NCBI RefSeq assembly: GCF_000719555.1
Contig: NZ_JOGX01000069.1
Span: 1 to 32,360 of the forward strand
Origin: Streptomyces sp. NRRL F-5727
GTDB lineage: Bacteria; Actinomycetota; Actinomycetes; Streptomycetales; Streptomycetaceae
Direction of reading: 5' to 3'
DNA: 32,360 nucleotides
Shown here one piece after another: positions 18,347 to 26,732 of the stretch. The notes below the pieces were generated by a model. It did no database searches, had not been told where the DNA came from, and was given only the letters and a program-made list of their open reading frames with translations. Position 1 is the stretch's first letter. The number at the start of each line of letters is the position of its first letter. Both the position numbers and the translations under genes were made by a program.

Positions 18347-20305
18347 GTGGCCAACCCCGTACCCCCGCGCGACCGGACCGACCAGCCCTGGCGCTCGGAA
18401 GGGGCGCCCCCGCCCCCGCCGCCGAAGAGGAAGATGCCCGGAGGCTGGGGCAGCCTCGTCCTCACCGCCCTCGCCGTCTATCTGATCGCCAACCTCGTGC
18501 TGTCCTTCTTCAACGAGGGGGACGGGCCGACGATCTCGTACACCGAGTTCAGCAAGCAGGTCACCGCCGGGAACGTCACCAAGATCTACTCCAAGGGCGA
18601 CGCCATCCAGGGCCAGCTGAAGGAGAAGCAGCCGGTGCCCGACGGCGACGGCGACTACACCAAGTTCCAGACCCAGCGGCCCGCCTTCGCCGACGACGAC
18701 CTGTGGGCGCAGCTCACGAAGCAGAAGGTCACCGTCACCGCCGAGCCCGTCGTGCAGGAACGTTCGTTCCTGGCCAATCTGCTGCTCTCCCTCGCCCCGA
18801 TGCTGCTGCTGGTCTTCCTCTGGGTCTTCATCGCCCGCCGGATGAGCGCCGGCATGGGCGGCGCCGGCGGCATGCTCGGCCGCAAGCAGCCGCCGAAACC
18901 GGTCGAGCTGGAGGGCGGCAAGCGCACCACCTTCGCCGACGTGGCCGGCATCGACGAGGTGGAGGGCGAGCTCAACGACGTCGTCGACTTCCTCAGGAAT
19001 CCGCAGGCGTACCGGGACATGGGCGCCAAGATGCCGCGCGGCGTCCTGCTGGCCGGCCCGCCCGGCACCGGCAAGACGCTCCTCGCGCGGGCCGTCGCGG
19101 GCGAGGCCGGGGTGCCGTTCTTCTCCGCCTCCGCCTCCGAGTTCATCGAGATGATCGTCGGCGTCGGCGCCTCCCGGGTCCGCGAACTCTTCGCCGAGGC
19201 CCGCAAGGTCGCCCCCGCGATCATCTTCATCGACGAGATCGACACCATCGGCCGGGCCCGTGGCGGCGGCTCCGGCATGGGCGGCCACGACGAGCGGGAG
19301 CAGACGCTCAACCAGATCCTCACCGAGATGGACGGCTTCACCGGCTCCGAGGGCGTCATCGTGCTCGCCGCCACCAACCGGGCCGACGTCCTCGACCCCG
19401 CCCTCACCCGTCCCGGCCGCTTCGACCGGATCGTCCACGTCAACCCGCCCGACCGCGGCGGCCGCGAGGCCATCCTCAGGATCCACACCCGTCAGATCCC
19501 GCTGGCCAAGGACGTCGACCTGGAGCAGGTCGCCCGCACCACCCCCGGCATGACCGGCGCCGAACTCGCCAACCTCGCCAACGAGGCGGCCCTCCTCGCC
19601 GTCAAGCGCGAGCAGCGGGCGGTCACCCAGTCGGACCTCTCCGACGCCCTGGAGAAGGTCCAGCTCGGCGCCGAACGCCCGCTCGTGATGCCCGAGGAGG
19701 AGCGCCGCCGCACCGCGTACCACGAGAGCGGGCACGCCCTGCTCGGCATGCTGCAGCCCGGCGCCGACCCCGTCCGCAAGATCACCATCGTGCCGCGCGG
19801 CCGCGCGCTCGGCGTCACCCTCTCCACCCCCGACGCGGACAGGTACGCCTACACCGAGGAGTACCTGCGCGGTCGGATCATCGGCGCCCTCGGCGGCATG
19901 GCGGCCGAGCAGGTCGTCTTCGGCGTGATCACCACCGGCGCGGAGAGCGACCTGGAGCAGGTCACCAACATCGCCCGGGGCATGGTCGGCCGCTGGGGGA
20001 TGAGCGCGACCGTCGGCCGGCTGACCGCGATCCCGGGCGACGCCCAGCAGGCGTACGGGCTCTCCGCCGCCCCCTCGACCCTCGACACCGTCGACGCCGA
20101 GATGCGCCGGATCGTCGACGAGTGCTACGAGGACGCCGTACGGCTCCTGCGCGAGCACCGCGACCGGCTGGACGCCCTGAGCGCCGCCCTGCTCGCCGCC
20201 GAGACCCTGGAGGAGGAGGCGGCCTACCGCGCGGCCGGCATCGAGCGTCCCGACCCGAACGCCCCCGAGCCCGGCGTCGGTCCCCGGCCGGAGACGCCGG
20301 GCTGA
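18347..20305 (+). CDS. ftsH: FtsH-family ATP-dependent zinc metalloprotease
   Basis: The 652-residue product is a membrane-bound AAA+ protease that degrades misfolded and regulatory membrane proteins. A Pro-rich N-terminus precedes TM1 (about 34-54). An external domain with [10 protein letters not shown] follows, then TM2 (about 143-166). The AAA domain has Walker A GPPGTGKT (237-244), Walker B IIFIDEID (about 291-298) and the second region of homology [20 protein letters not shown]. The protease domain has HESGH (459-463), the zinc site, with the third ligand expected at Asp in [10 protein letters not shown] (about 534). The GTG at 18347 follows GAGGAG. Streptomyces encode more than one FtsH homologue, so which cellular role this copy fills is unclear. 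Confidence 0.95.
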   Translation: MANPVPPRDRTDQPWRSEGAPPPPPPKRKMPGGWGSLVLTALAVYLIANLVLSFFNEGDGPTISYTEFSKQVTAGNVTKIYSKGDAIQGQLKEKQPVPDGDGDYTKFQTQRPAFADDDLWAQLTKQKVTVTAEPVVQERSFLANLLLSLAPMLLLVFLWVFIARRMSAGMGGAGGMLGRKQPPKPVELEGGKRTTFADVAGIDEVEGELNDVVDFLRNPQAYRDMGAKMPRGVLLAGPPGTGKTLLARAVAGEAGVPFFSASASEFIEMIVGVGASRVRELFAEARKVAPAIIFIDEIDTIGRARGGGSGMGGHDEREQTLNQILTEMDGFTGSEGVIVLAATNRADVLDPALTRPGRFDRIVHVNPPDRGGREAILRIHTRQIPLAKDVDLEQVARTTPGMTGAELANLANEAALLAVKREQRAVTQSDLSDALEKVQLGAERPLVMPEEERRRTAYHESGHALLGMLQPGADPVRKITIVPRGRALGVTLSTPDADRYAYTEEYLRGRIIGALGGMAAEQVVFGVITTGAESDLEQVTNIARGMVGRWGMSATVGRLTAIPGDAQQAYGLSAAPSTLDTVDAEMRRIVDECYEDAVRLLREHRDRLDALSAALLAAETLEEEAAYRAAGIERPDPNAPEPGVGPRPETPG

Positions 20306-20314
20306 GGCGTCCCG
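20289..20314. terminator. weak hairpin at the FtsH gene end
   Basis: GACGCC (20293-20298) pairs with GGCGTC (20306-20311), extended by CGG/CCG across a bulged A, with the FtsH stop codon in the loop. It lies in the 10-nt gap between convergent genes. Termination here is uncertain. Confidence 0.35.
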
Positions 20315-20315
20315 C

Positions 20316-21041
20316 CTACGGCACGCGCGCGACCACGTACCGGAAGACGTTCGGCATCCACACCGTGCCGTCCGCCCGCCGGTACGGGGCCAGCGCCTCC
20401 TCGATCTCCTTCTCCACCTGGGCGGGGTCGCCGGCCCGCACCGCCGCGTCGAAGACGCCGGTCGACAGCAGCCCGCGCACCGCGCTGGTCTCGTCGGCGT
20501 ACCCGAAGGGGCAGGCGACCCGGCCGTCGCCGACCGGCCGCAGACCGGCCCGCGCGGCGAGCGCGGCCAGGTCGGTGCGGGGGGAGGGGCGCCGGTCCGC
20601 GAGCCGGTCGGCGAGCCGCAGCAGCGGCTCCGTCGCGCACCGCTCCGGCGGCCCCCAGCCGGCCAGCACGACCGCCGTGCCCCGTTGGGCCGCCCGGGTG
20701 AGGTCGGCCGGGCCGAAGGAGGTGCGGTCGGCCGCGTGGAAGGCGGTGATCACGTCGTAGGGGCCGTCCTCCGGTACGTCGGAGGTGACCGTCACGGTGT
20801 CGGGGAGGCGCGTTCTGGCCAGCTCCACGCGCGCGTGGTCCGCCTCCGCCCCGGCGGCCGAGGCGCCCCGGGCGGCGGCCATCAGCAGCGCGAGGCCGGT
20901 GCCGCTGTCCAGGCCCAGCAGGCGGGTGCCCGGGCCCACGCCGAGGCGTTCGTGGACCGCCTCGTAGAGCGGGACGAGCATCCGTTCCTGGATCTCGGCC
21001 CAGTCGCGCGCGGGGTGGTGCGGGACGAGCGTAGGTGTCAT
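20316..21041 (-). CDS. SAM-dependent methyltransferase (class I)
   Basis: The 241-residue product has a class I methyltransferase fold pattern. Motif I is represented by TRLLGLDSGTGLALLMAAARG, a degenerate GxGxG followed by an acidic residue (GAEAD). Post-I and motif IV resemble PYDVITAFHAADRTSF. The substrate is unknown. The C-terminal half (ADETSAVRGLLSTGVFDAAVRAGDPAQVEKEIEEALAPYRRADGTVWMPNVFRYVVA) is typical of small-molecule methyltransferases of the UbiE/Coq5-like type. The start at 21041 has no good RBS. It is convergent with the FtsH gene and divergent from the HExxH gene. The linkage to neighbours is positional only. Confidence 0.8.
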   Translation of the reverse strand: MTPTLVPHHPARDWAEIQERMLVPLYEAVHERLGVGPGTRLLGLDSGTGLALLMAAARGASAAGAEADHARVELARTRLPDTVTVTSDVPEDGPYDVITAFHAADRTSFGPADLTRAAQRGTAVVLAGWGPPERCATEPLLRLADRLADRRPSPRTDLAALAARAGLRPVGDGRVACPFGYADETSAVRGLLSTGVFDAAVRAGDPAQVEKEIEEALAPYRRADGTVWMPNVFRYVVARVP

Positions 21042-21382
21042 GGATCAGGCCCCATTCCGTGCCGGACGAAAGCCCCCCGTAGTCAGGGAACTGCGCTTCG
21101 CGTCCGGCGTCCAGTGCTCGGGGCGCACGACCGGGGACGAGTTCGGGCCACGCCGCGGGGGAGGTGCCGTCGGGGGAGGGGGGCCGGTGCCCGAACTCGG
21201 GCACCGGCCCGGTAGTGTCCCCTCCCACACCGCTCCGGCGCGCGTGACGACACCGCGCGCCGGGGCGTATGCGCCGCTGTGCACCAGCTGTGGATGCCTC
21301 GCTACCGACTGACGGGTACGTGCAAAATATTTGAGTTGCCCCGGAATGGAACCCGGAGGGGATCCGGCTCGTTGTACCCGAC
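21042..21382. other. divergent region between the methyltransferase and HExxH genes
   Basis: This 341-nt gap contains no supported gene. It holds a perfect 30-nt palindrome (21181-21210), a TAGTGT -10-like hexamer (21213-21218), an AT-rich patch near 21322 (caaaatatttg) and GGAGGGG at 21355, which is too far from the GTG at 21383 to act as its RBS. Confidence 0.55.
21181..21218 (+). promoter_or_regulatory. 30-nt palindrome next to a -10-like element
   Basis: GGGCCGGTGCCCGA (21181-21194), AC, TCGGGCACCGGCCC (21197-21210) is a perfect 14+14 inverted repeat. TAGTGT follows at 21213-21218. No gene ends immediately upstream on either strand, so it is more likely an operator or a structured 5' leader than a terminator. 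Confidence 0.5.
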
Positions 21383-21976
21383 GTGAGCACGACACCACCT
21401 GTCCTCGCCGCAGAGCTGGCGCAGGCGTGGGCCGACATTCAGCGGCACCACCCCGAGCTGCCGGACCTCGCCGCGCCCGAGTCCCTGATCGGAGAGTCCT
21501 CGTCCGCCTGCGGCGCCGAGCTCTCCTTCGAGCGACTGCTCCACGAGGCAGTCCACGGCATCGCCGCCGCCCGGGGTGTCCGCGACACCTCCCGCGCCGG
21601 CCGCTACCACAACCGCAGATTCCTCGCGATCGCCGAGGAGATGGGCCTGGACCATCCCGAGGAGCCGCACGCCAGCAGCGGCTTCTCCCTGGTCACGCTC
21701 AACCCCGAGGCGAAGCGGCGGTACCGTCCCACCATCGAGCGGCTCCAGCGCGCCCTCAAGGCCCACACCGTGGCCACGGCCGCCGACACCAAGCGCTCCT
21801 TCCGCGGACCGGCCGCCCGGCACGGCTCCTCGGGCGGCGGCGTCCGCGTCAAGGCCGTCTGCGACTGCGGGCGCAACGTGCGCGTGGTGCCCTCGGTGCT
21901 CGCCCAGGCCCCGATCGTCTGCGGCGGCTGCGGAAAGCCCTTCCGGATCCCCGAGACGGTGGGCGCCGCCGGCTGA
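21383..21976 (+). CDS. HExxH zinc-metallopeptidase-like protein with zinc ribbon (SprT-like)
   Basis: The 197-residue product is a conserved actinobacterial hypothetical protein. It has LLHEAVHGIAAARG with the HExxH motif (H54, E55, H58), followed by DTSRAGRYHNRRFLAIAEEMGL (about 67-88). The His at 76 in the RYHN..F motif could be the third zinc ligand, as in the SprT/Spartan fold (HExxH...H..F). A C-terminal zinc ribbon has Cys at 160, 162, 180 and 183 (CxC...CxxC), again as in SprT-like proteins. The GTG at 21383 gives the full domain; there is no RBS at normal distance. The assignment as a SprT-like protease is inference from motif order. Function in the host is unknown. Confidence 0.75.
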   Translation: MSTTPPVLAAELAQAWADIQRHHPELPDLAAPESLIGESSSACGAELSFERLLHEAVHGIAAARGVRDTSRAGRYHNRRFLAIAEEMGLDHPEEPHASSGFSLVTLNPEAKRRYRPTIERLQRALKAHTVATAADTKRSFRGPAARHGSSGGGVRVKAVCDCGRNVRVVPSVLAQAPIVCGGCGKPFRIPETVGAAG

Positions 21977-21991
21977 CCTGGCGGGGTGTGG

Positions 21992-21997
21992 CACAAT
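21992..21997 (+). promoter_or_regulatory. -10-like CACAAT before rpsP
   Basis: CACAAT in GTGGCACAATGG lies about 135 nt before the rpsP start and could drive the rpsP cluster. A near-identical GGCGCACAAT occurs before the DUF2469 gene. The -35 is unclear. Confidence 0.4.
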
Positions 21998-22130
21998 GGT
22001 CAGCTGTACTCGACAGTCGCACAGGACCCCTCTCTCCTCCGGCTGACGCGTCCATCGGGCACCCGAGTACCGCAACCCCACGTGGCATCTCAAGTGCCCA
22101 ACCACGTCAAGACCAGGAGACACCACTCCA

Positions 22131-22562
22131 GTGGCAGTCAAGATCAAGCTCAAGCGCCTCGGCAAGATTCGCCAGCCGCACTACCGCATCGTCGTCGCCG
22201 ACTCGCGCACCCGCCGTGACGGCCGCGCGATCGAGGAGATCGGCCTCTACCACCCGACGTACAACCCGTCGCGTATCGAGGTCGACTCCGAGCGCGCGCA
22301 GTACTGGCTCTCCGTCGGCGCCCAGCCGACCGAGCCCGTCCTCGCCATCCTGAAGCTCACCGGCGACTGGCAGAAGCACAAGGGCCTCCCCGCCCCGGAG
22401 AAGCCGCTGCTCGCCCCGGCGACCAAGGAAGAGAAGCGCGCTTCCTTCGACGAGTTCGCCAAGGCGCTCGAGGGTGCCGAGGACAAGGGTGAGGCCATCA
22501 CCCCGAAGGCCAAGAAGGCGAAGGCGGACGAGGCCGAGGCCGAGTCCACCACCGAGGCCTGA
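22131..22562 (+). CDS. rpsP: 30S ribosomal protein S16
   Basis: The 143-residue product begins with the S16 core [41 protein letters not shown] (residues 2-42) and continues through [21 protein letters not shown]. The last 50 or so residues are a charged Lys/Ala/Glu extension typical of actinobacterial S16 and absent from the 82-residue E. coli protein. The GTG at 22131 is preceded by AGGAG about 12 nt upstream. It is the first gene of the rpsP-khpA-rimM-trmD-rplS cluster; khpA starts 2 nt after its stop. Confidence 0.97.
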   Translation: MAVKIKLKRLGKIRQPHYRIVVADSRTRRDGRAIEEIGLYHPTYNPSRIEVDSERAQYWLSVGAQPTEPVLAILKLTGDWQKHKGLPAPEKPLLAPATKEEKRASFDEFAKALEGAEDKGEAITPKAKKAKADEAEAESTTEA

Positions 22563-22564
22563 TC

Positions 22565-22804
22565 ATGCTCGAGGAGGCTCTCGAGCACCTCGTGAAGGGC
22601 ATCGTCGACAACCCCGACGACGTGCAGGTCGCCTCGCGCAACCTGCGCCGCGGCCGCGTACTCGAGGTCCGGGTCCACCCCGACGACCTCGGCAAGGTGA
22701 TCGGCCGCAACGGCCGCACCGCGCGTGCGCTGCGCACCGTCGTGGGCGCCATCGGCGGTCGTGGCATCCGCGTCGACCTCGTCGACGTGGACCAGGTCCG
22801 CTGA
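22565..22804 (+). CDS. khpA: KH-domain RNA-binding protein KhpA (YlqC)
   Basis: The 79-residue product is a single KH domain with the GRNG loop (47-50) in KVIGRNGRTARALRTVVGA. KhpA binds RNA, often with KhpB, and its gene lies between rpsP and rimM in many Gram-positive bacteria. The 2-nt gap after rpsP and lack of a promoter indicate co-transcription and translational coupling. A strong hairpin follows before rimM. Confidence 0.95.
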   Translation: MLEEALEHLVKGIVDNPDDVQVASRNLRRGRVLEVRVHPDDLGKVIGRNGRTARALRTVVGAIGGRGIRVDLVDVDQVR

Positions 22805-22815
22805 AAGTTTGACAC

Positions 22816-22861
22816 CGGCACGGGCCGGGGAGGGCAGACCGCCCACCCCGGCCCGTTGCCG
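22816..22861 (+). terminator. strong intra-operon hairpin between khpA and rimM
   Basis: ACGGGCCGGGG (22820-22830) pairs with CCCCGGCCCGT (22846-22856). GGGC/GCCC continues the stem inside after an A-A mismatch, with AGACC as loop, and CGGC/GCCG extends it outside with one bulge. There is no T tract. It may act as a partial terminator or RNA processing site inside the cluster. Confidence 0.65.
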
Positions 22862-22881
22862 TACGACAGGAGAGTTCACCA

Positions 22882-23481
22882 GTGCAGTTGGTAGTCGCGC
22901 GGATCGGCCGCGCCCACGGCATCAGGGGCGACGTCACCGTGGAGGTGCGCACCGACGAGCCCGAGCTGCGGCTCGGCCCGGGCGCCGTCCTGCTCACCGA
23001 CCCGCCCTCCGCCGGTCCGCTGACCGTCGAGTCCGGCAAGGTGCACAGCGGCCGGCTGCTGCTCCGCTTCGAGGGCGTCCGCGACCGCAACGCCGCCGAG
23101 GCCCTCCGCAACACCCTCCTCATCGCCGAGGTCGACCCGGCGGAACTCCCCGAGGAGGAGGACGAGTACTACGACCACCAGCTCGTCGACCTCGACGTGG
23201 TCCTCGCCGACGGCACCGAGGTCGGTGTGATCACCGAGATCTCCCACCTGCCCTCGCAGGACCTGTTCATCGTGGAGCGCCCCGACGGCACCGAGCTGAT
23301 GATCCCCTTCGTCGAGCAGATCGTCACCGAGATCGACCTGGAGAACCAGCGGGCCGTCATCGACCCGCCGCCCGGCCTGATCGACGACCGCGCCGAGATC
23401 GCCTCCGCCCGCGACGCCGAATCCGCCGAGGGCGCCGAATCCGACGACGCCGAGGACGCCGAAGAGGGCGGTCAGGCATGA
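22882..23481 (+). CDS. rimM: 16S rRNA maturation factor RimM
   Basis: The 199-residue product has the RimM N-terminal barrel ([29 protein letters not shown]) and the C-terminal PRC-barrel ([51 protein letters not shown]). It assists assembly of the 30S head with S19. The last 30 residues form an acidic Asp/Glu/Ala tail common in actinobacterial homologues. The GTG at 22882 follows AGGAGAG. Its stop overlaps the trmD start (ATGA). Confidence 0.96.
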   Translation: MQLVVARIGRAHGIRGDVTVEVRTDEPELRLGPGAVLLTDPPSAGPLTVESGKVHSGRLLLRFEGVRDRNAAEALRNTLLIAEVDPAELPEEEDEYYDHQLVDLDVVLADGTEVGVITEISHLPSQDLFIVERPDGTELMIPFVEQIVTEIDLENQRAVIDPPPGLIDDRAEIASARDAESAEGAESDDAEDAEEGGQA

Positions 23482-24299
23482 GGCTCGACGTCGTCACGAT
23501 CTTCCCCGAGTACCTCGAACCGCTGAACGTCTCCCTCGTCGGCAAGGCACGCGCGCGTGGGCAGCTCGACGTCCACGTCCACGACCTGCGGCAGTGGACG
23601 TACGACCGGCACAACACCGTCGACGACACCCCGTACGGCGGCGGTCCCGGCATGGTCATGAAGACCGAGCCCTGGGGCGACGCCCTCGACCAGACCCTCG
23701 CGGACGGCTACGAGACCGGCGCCCACGGCCCCGTCCTCGTCGTCCCCACCCCCAGCGGGCGCCCCTTCACGCAGGAGCTCGCCGTCGAGCTCTCCGAGCG
23801 GCCCTGGCTGATCTTCACCCCGGCCCGCTACGAGGGCATCGACCGCCGGGTCATGGACGAGTACGCCACCCGCATGCCGGTCTACGAGGTCTCCATCGGC
23901 GACTACGTGCTCGCCGGCGGCGAGGCCGCCGTCCTGGTGATCACCGAGGCCGTCGCCCGCCTCCTCCCCGGCGTCCTGGGCAACGCCGAGTCGCACCGCG
24001 ACGACTCCTTCGCCCCCGGCGCCATGGCGAACCTCCTCGAAGGCCCCGTCTACACCAAGCCCCCCGAGTGGCGCGGCCGCGAGATCCCCGAGGTGCTGCT
24101 CAGCGGCCACCACGGCAAGATCGCCCGCTGGCGCCGCGACGAGGCGTTCCGCCGTACCGCCGCCAACCGGCCCGACCTCATCGAGCGCTGCGACCCGGCC
24201 GTCTTCGACAAGAAGGACCGCGAGACCCTCTCGATCCTCGGCTGGGCCCCCGAGCCCGGCGGCCGATTTTGGCGCAGGGTCGAGGGCGTGGAAGAATAG
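23478..24299 (+). CDS. trmD: tRNA (guanine-N1)-methyltransferase TrmD
   Basis: The 273-residue product methylates G37 of tRNAs, preventing +1 frameshifts. It is a SPOUT-class knot methyltransferase: [20 protein letters not shown] at the N-terminus, [14 protein letters not shown], the [18 protein letters not shown] segment, and the knot motif [33 protein letters not shown]. Length is close to other TrmD proteins. It overlaps rimM by 4 nt. A 128-nt structured gap separates it from rplS. Confidence 0.97.
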   Translation: MRLDVVTIFPEYLEPLNVSLVGKARARGQLDVHVHDLRQWTYDRHNTVDDTPYGGGPGMVMKTEPWGDALDQTLADGYETGAHGPVLVVPTPSGRPFTQELAVELSERPWLIFTPARYEGIDRRVMDEYATRMPVYEVSIGDYVLAGGEAAVLVITEAVARLLPGVLGNAESHRDDSFAPGAMANLLEGPVYTKPPEWRGREIPEVLLSGHHGKIARWRRDEAFRRTAANRPDLIERCDPAVFDKKDRETLSILGWAPEPGGRFWRRVEGVEE

Positions 24300-24310
24300 G
24301 CGACTGCCGT

Positions 24311-24364
24311 CCGTCCGGCGCGCGCCCCTGCCACAGGGGGAGCCGCCCGCCATCGACCGGACGG
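24311..24364 (+). promoter_or_regulatory. structured leader of rplS
   Basis: CCGTCCGG (24311-24318) pairs with CCGGACGG (24357-24364), enclosing a second hairpin CCCCT-GCCAC-AGGGG (24325-24339). It lies between trmD and rplS and could control relative rplS expression or be bound by L19. Evidence is structural only. Confidence 0.5.
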
Positions 24365-24427
24365 CGTCTCCATCGATTCGTACATCACCGCTGATGACCT
24401 GTGGCATCGGCGAGGAAAGAGACCTCC

Positions 24428-24778
24428 ATGGCCTCCCTGCTCGACCAGGTGAACGCGGCTTCGCTCCGCTCGGACCTGCCCGCCTTCCGTCCCGGCGACA
24501 CCGTGAACGTCCACGTGCGCGTCATCGAGGGCAACCGCTCCCGTATCCAGCAGTTCAAGGGCGTCGTCATCCGCCGCCAGGGCTCCGGCGTCTCCGAGAC
24601 CTTCACCGTCCGCAAGGTCTCGTTCTCCGTCGGCGTCGAGCGCACCTTCCCGGTGAACAGCCCGATCTTCGAGAAGATCGAGCTCGTCACCCGCGGTGAC
24701 GTCCGTCGCGCCAAGCTCTACTACCTCCGTGAGCTGCGCGGCAAGGCTGCCAAGATCAAGGAGAAGCGCGACAACTGA
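24428..24778 (+). CDS. rplS: 50S ribosomal protein L19
   Basis: The 116-residue product matches L19 throughout: [66 protein letters not shown] and [22 protein letters not shown]19 lies at the 30S-50S interface. The ATG at 24428 starts the family-typical MASLLDQVN; the in-frame ATG at 24401 is upstream of the RBS-like GAGGAAAGA and is not preferred. A small hairpin (TGAGC-TCCG-GCTCA) spans its stop codon. Confidence 0.97.
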   Translation: MASLLDQVNAASLRSDLPAFRPGDTVNVHVRVIEGNRSRIQQFKGVVIRRQGSGVSETFTVRKVSFSVGVERTFPVNSPIFEKIELVTRGDVRRAKLYYLRELRGKAAKIKEKRDN

Positions 24779-24832
24779 GCTCCGGCTCACCGCTCGCGCG
24801 ACGCTTCACACTCCTCGTACAGGCGGGCCGGA

Positions 24833-24838
24833 TAGGCT
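24833..24838 (+). promoter_or_regulatory. -10 hexamer TAGGCT before the first signal peptidase gene
   Basis: TAGGCT ends 9 nt before the ATG at 24848. There is no Shine-Dalgarno sequence between them, so the message would be leaderless or nearly so. No -35 consensus is seen. Confidence 0.45.
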
Positions 24839-24847
24839 CACCCCCCG

Positions 24848-25732
24848 ATGGACACCGAAGCACAGCACACGGAGCGCGGCCCCTCTTCCCCGGCGGATCC
24901 CCAACCGGATCCCGCCACGGACGACGGGTCGCGCTCCGTGCGCGTTTCCGGGACGCCCTCGGGCGCGCCCGGGATCGAGGACGGGATCGAGGACGGGAGC
25001 GAGGACGGCGGCGCCGACGACGAGGGCGCCGGGCGCGGTCCCTCCTGGCGCAGGACGGGACTCATCGGCGCGGCCTGTGTGGTCTTCCTGCTGCTCCTCA
25101 GCCACTTCGTGGCCCAGCCCTTCCTGATCCCCAGCGGCTCCATGGAGCCCACCCTCCAGGTCGGGGACCGGATCCTGGTCAACAAACTGGCGTACCGTTT
25201 CGGCAGTGAGCCGCGCCGCGGTGACGTCGTCGTCTTCGACGGCTCCGGATCCTTCGTCCAGGAGGAGCGGGCCGGCAACCCGGTCACCGGTCTGGTGCAC
25301 GACGCCGCGGCCGCCCTCGGCCTCGCCGCCCCGGACGAGACCGACTTCGTGAAGCGGGTCGTCGGCGTCGGCGGCGACCGGGTCGTCTGCTGCGACGCCA
25401 AGGGCCGGATCACCGTCAACGGCGTCCGCGTCCAGGAGCCGTACCTCACCCCCGGCGACCGGCCCTCCGACGTGCCCTTCGACATCGTCGTGCCGCCGGG
25501 CACCCTGTGGGTGATGGGCGACCACCGCAGCCAGTCCAGCGACTCGCGCGACCACCTCGGCAGCCCCGGCGGCGGCATGGTCCCCGTCGACAAGGTCGTC
25601 GGCCGCGCCGACTGGATCGTCTGGCCGGTCGCCCGCTGGACCACCGTGACCGAGACCGACGCGTACGACTCCGTACCGGCGCCGCCGGCCGGCGGACACA
25701 CCGTCGGGCCGCGGGGGAGCGGACATGGGTAG
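24848..25732 (+). CDS. sipW: type I signal peptidase (SipW-like)
   Basis: The 294-residue product is a Ser/Lys signal peptidase that releases exported proteins on the outer face of the membrane. An unusually long acidic Pro/Asp-rich N-terminus (about 65 residues) precedes TM1 (about 69-89). Box B IPSGSMEPTL holds the nucleophile S98, box D DFVKRVVGVGGDRV the general base K169, and box E is GDHRSQSSDSRDH. Vicinal cysteines C181-C182 follow box D. It has no C-terminal membrane segment, which matches SipW in Streptomyces. Its stop overlaps the next gene by 8 nt. The W/X/Y/Z naming rests on order. Confidence 0.92.
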   Translation: MDTEAQHTERGPSSPADPQPDPATDDGSRSVRVSGTPSGAPGIEDGIEDGSEDGGADDEGAGRGPSWRRTGLIGAACVVFLLLLSHFVAQPFLIPSGSMEPTLQVGDRILVNKLAYRFGSEPRRGDVVVFDGSGSFVQEERAGNPVTGLVHDAAAALGLAAPDETDFVKRVVGVGGDRVVCCDAKGRITVNGVRVQEPYLTPGDRPSDVPFDIVVPPGTLWVMGDHRSQSSDSRDHLGSPGGGMVPVDKVVGRADWIVWPVARWTTVTETDAYDSVPAPPAGGHTVGPRGSGHG

Positions 25733-26732
25733 CCGCGGCCGCCGGGCCGGAAGCGAGCCCGGTCCGACGCAGCCGCCGCCGGGCCGCGCCGAGCGGCGCA
25801 GGCTGGCCCGCAGGGTGAAGCGGCGCCGGCAGCGCTCCGCGCTCCGCGAGATCCCCATCCTGGTCGGCGTCGCGGTGCTGATCGCGCTCGTCCTCAAGAC
25901 CTTCCTCGTGCAGGCGTTCGTCATCCCGTCCGGCTCCATGGAGCAGACGATCCGGATCGACGACCGCGTGCTCGTCGACAAGCTCACCCCGTGGTTCGGC
26001 TCCAAGCCGCAGCGCGGCGACGTCGTCGTCTTCAAGGACCCCGGCGACTGGCTCCACCAGGAGGTCGCCCCGGCCGCCGAGGACCCCGTCGGGGTCAAGC
26101 AGGTCAAGCAGGCGCTGACCTTCATCGGTCTGATGCCCTCCGCCGACGAGCGGGACCTGATCAAGCGGGTCGTCGCGGTCGGCGGCGACACCGTCCGCTG
26201 CTGCGGCAAGGACGGCCGGATCACCGTCAACGGCGTGCCGCTGGACGAGCCGTACCTCAACCCGGGCGACAAGCCGTCCACGATCCCCTTCGAGGTGAAG
26301 GTCCCCGAAGGCCGGATCTTCGTGCTCGGCGACCACCGCTCCGACTCCGCCGACTCCCGCTACCACCTCGACGAACCCGGGCAGGGGACCATCGCCGAGG
26401 AGCAGGTCGTGGGCCGGGCCGTGGTGATCGCCTGGCCGTTCGGCCACTGGCGGCGTCTGGAGGAGCGCGAGACCTTCGCCGCCGTGCCGGACGCGCGTAC
26501 GACCACCGAGACCGCGCTCGGTCCGTCGCATAGTGTGTCCTCGCGGAACGTGAACGGAATGCCCTGGCCGCCGACCCCTGCGGAACTCCTGCTCGTTATG
26601 GGAGTGGCGGGCCTGTCCCTGTTCCGGGACGGGCGGCCGCACCGAGTGAGGAGTGGATGTGGGGGAAGTGGCCGTCGGCGCACGTTCCGGACACGACGGG
26701 CCCGAGGACAGGGCCGACGGGGCCAGAGGTGA
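25725..26732 (+). CDS. sipX: type I signal peptidase (SipX-like)
   Basis: The 335-residue product has a basic N-terminus (RRRLARRVKRRRQR), TM1 at about 43-65, nucleophile S71 in IPSGSMEQTI, general base K147 in DLIKRVVAVGGDTV, vicinal C159-C160 and box E GDHRSDSADSRYH. A C-terminal membrane segment (PAELLLVMGVAGLSLF) lies at about 285-300. The last 30 or so residues are Arg-rich, have poor third-position GC and overlap the next gene's likely N-terminus, so the annotated tail may be under weak selection. The ATG at 25725 overlaps the previous gene's stop. Confidence 0.92.
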   Translation: MGSRGRRAGSEPGPTQPPPGRAERRRLARRVKRRRQRSALREIPILVGVAVLIALVLKTFLVQAFVIPSGSMEQTIRIDDRVLVDKLTPWFGSKPQRGDVVVFKDPGDWLHQEVAPAAEDPVGVKQVKQALTFIGLMPSADERDLIKRVVAVGGDTVRCCGKDGRITVNGVPLDEPYLNPGDKPSTIPFEVKVPEGRIFVLGDHRSDSADSRYHLDEPGQGTIAEEQVVGRAVVIAWPFGHWRRLEERETFAAVPDARTTTETALGPSHSVSSRNVNGMPWPPTPAELLLVMGVAGLSLFRDGRPHRVRSGCGGSGRRRTFRTRRARGQGRRGQR

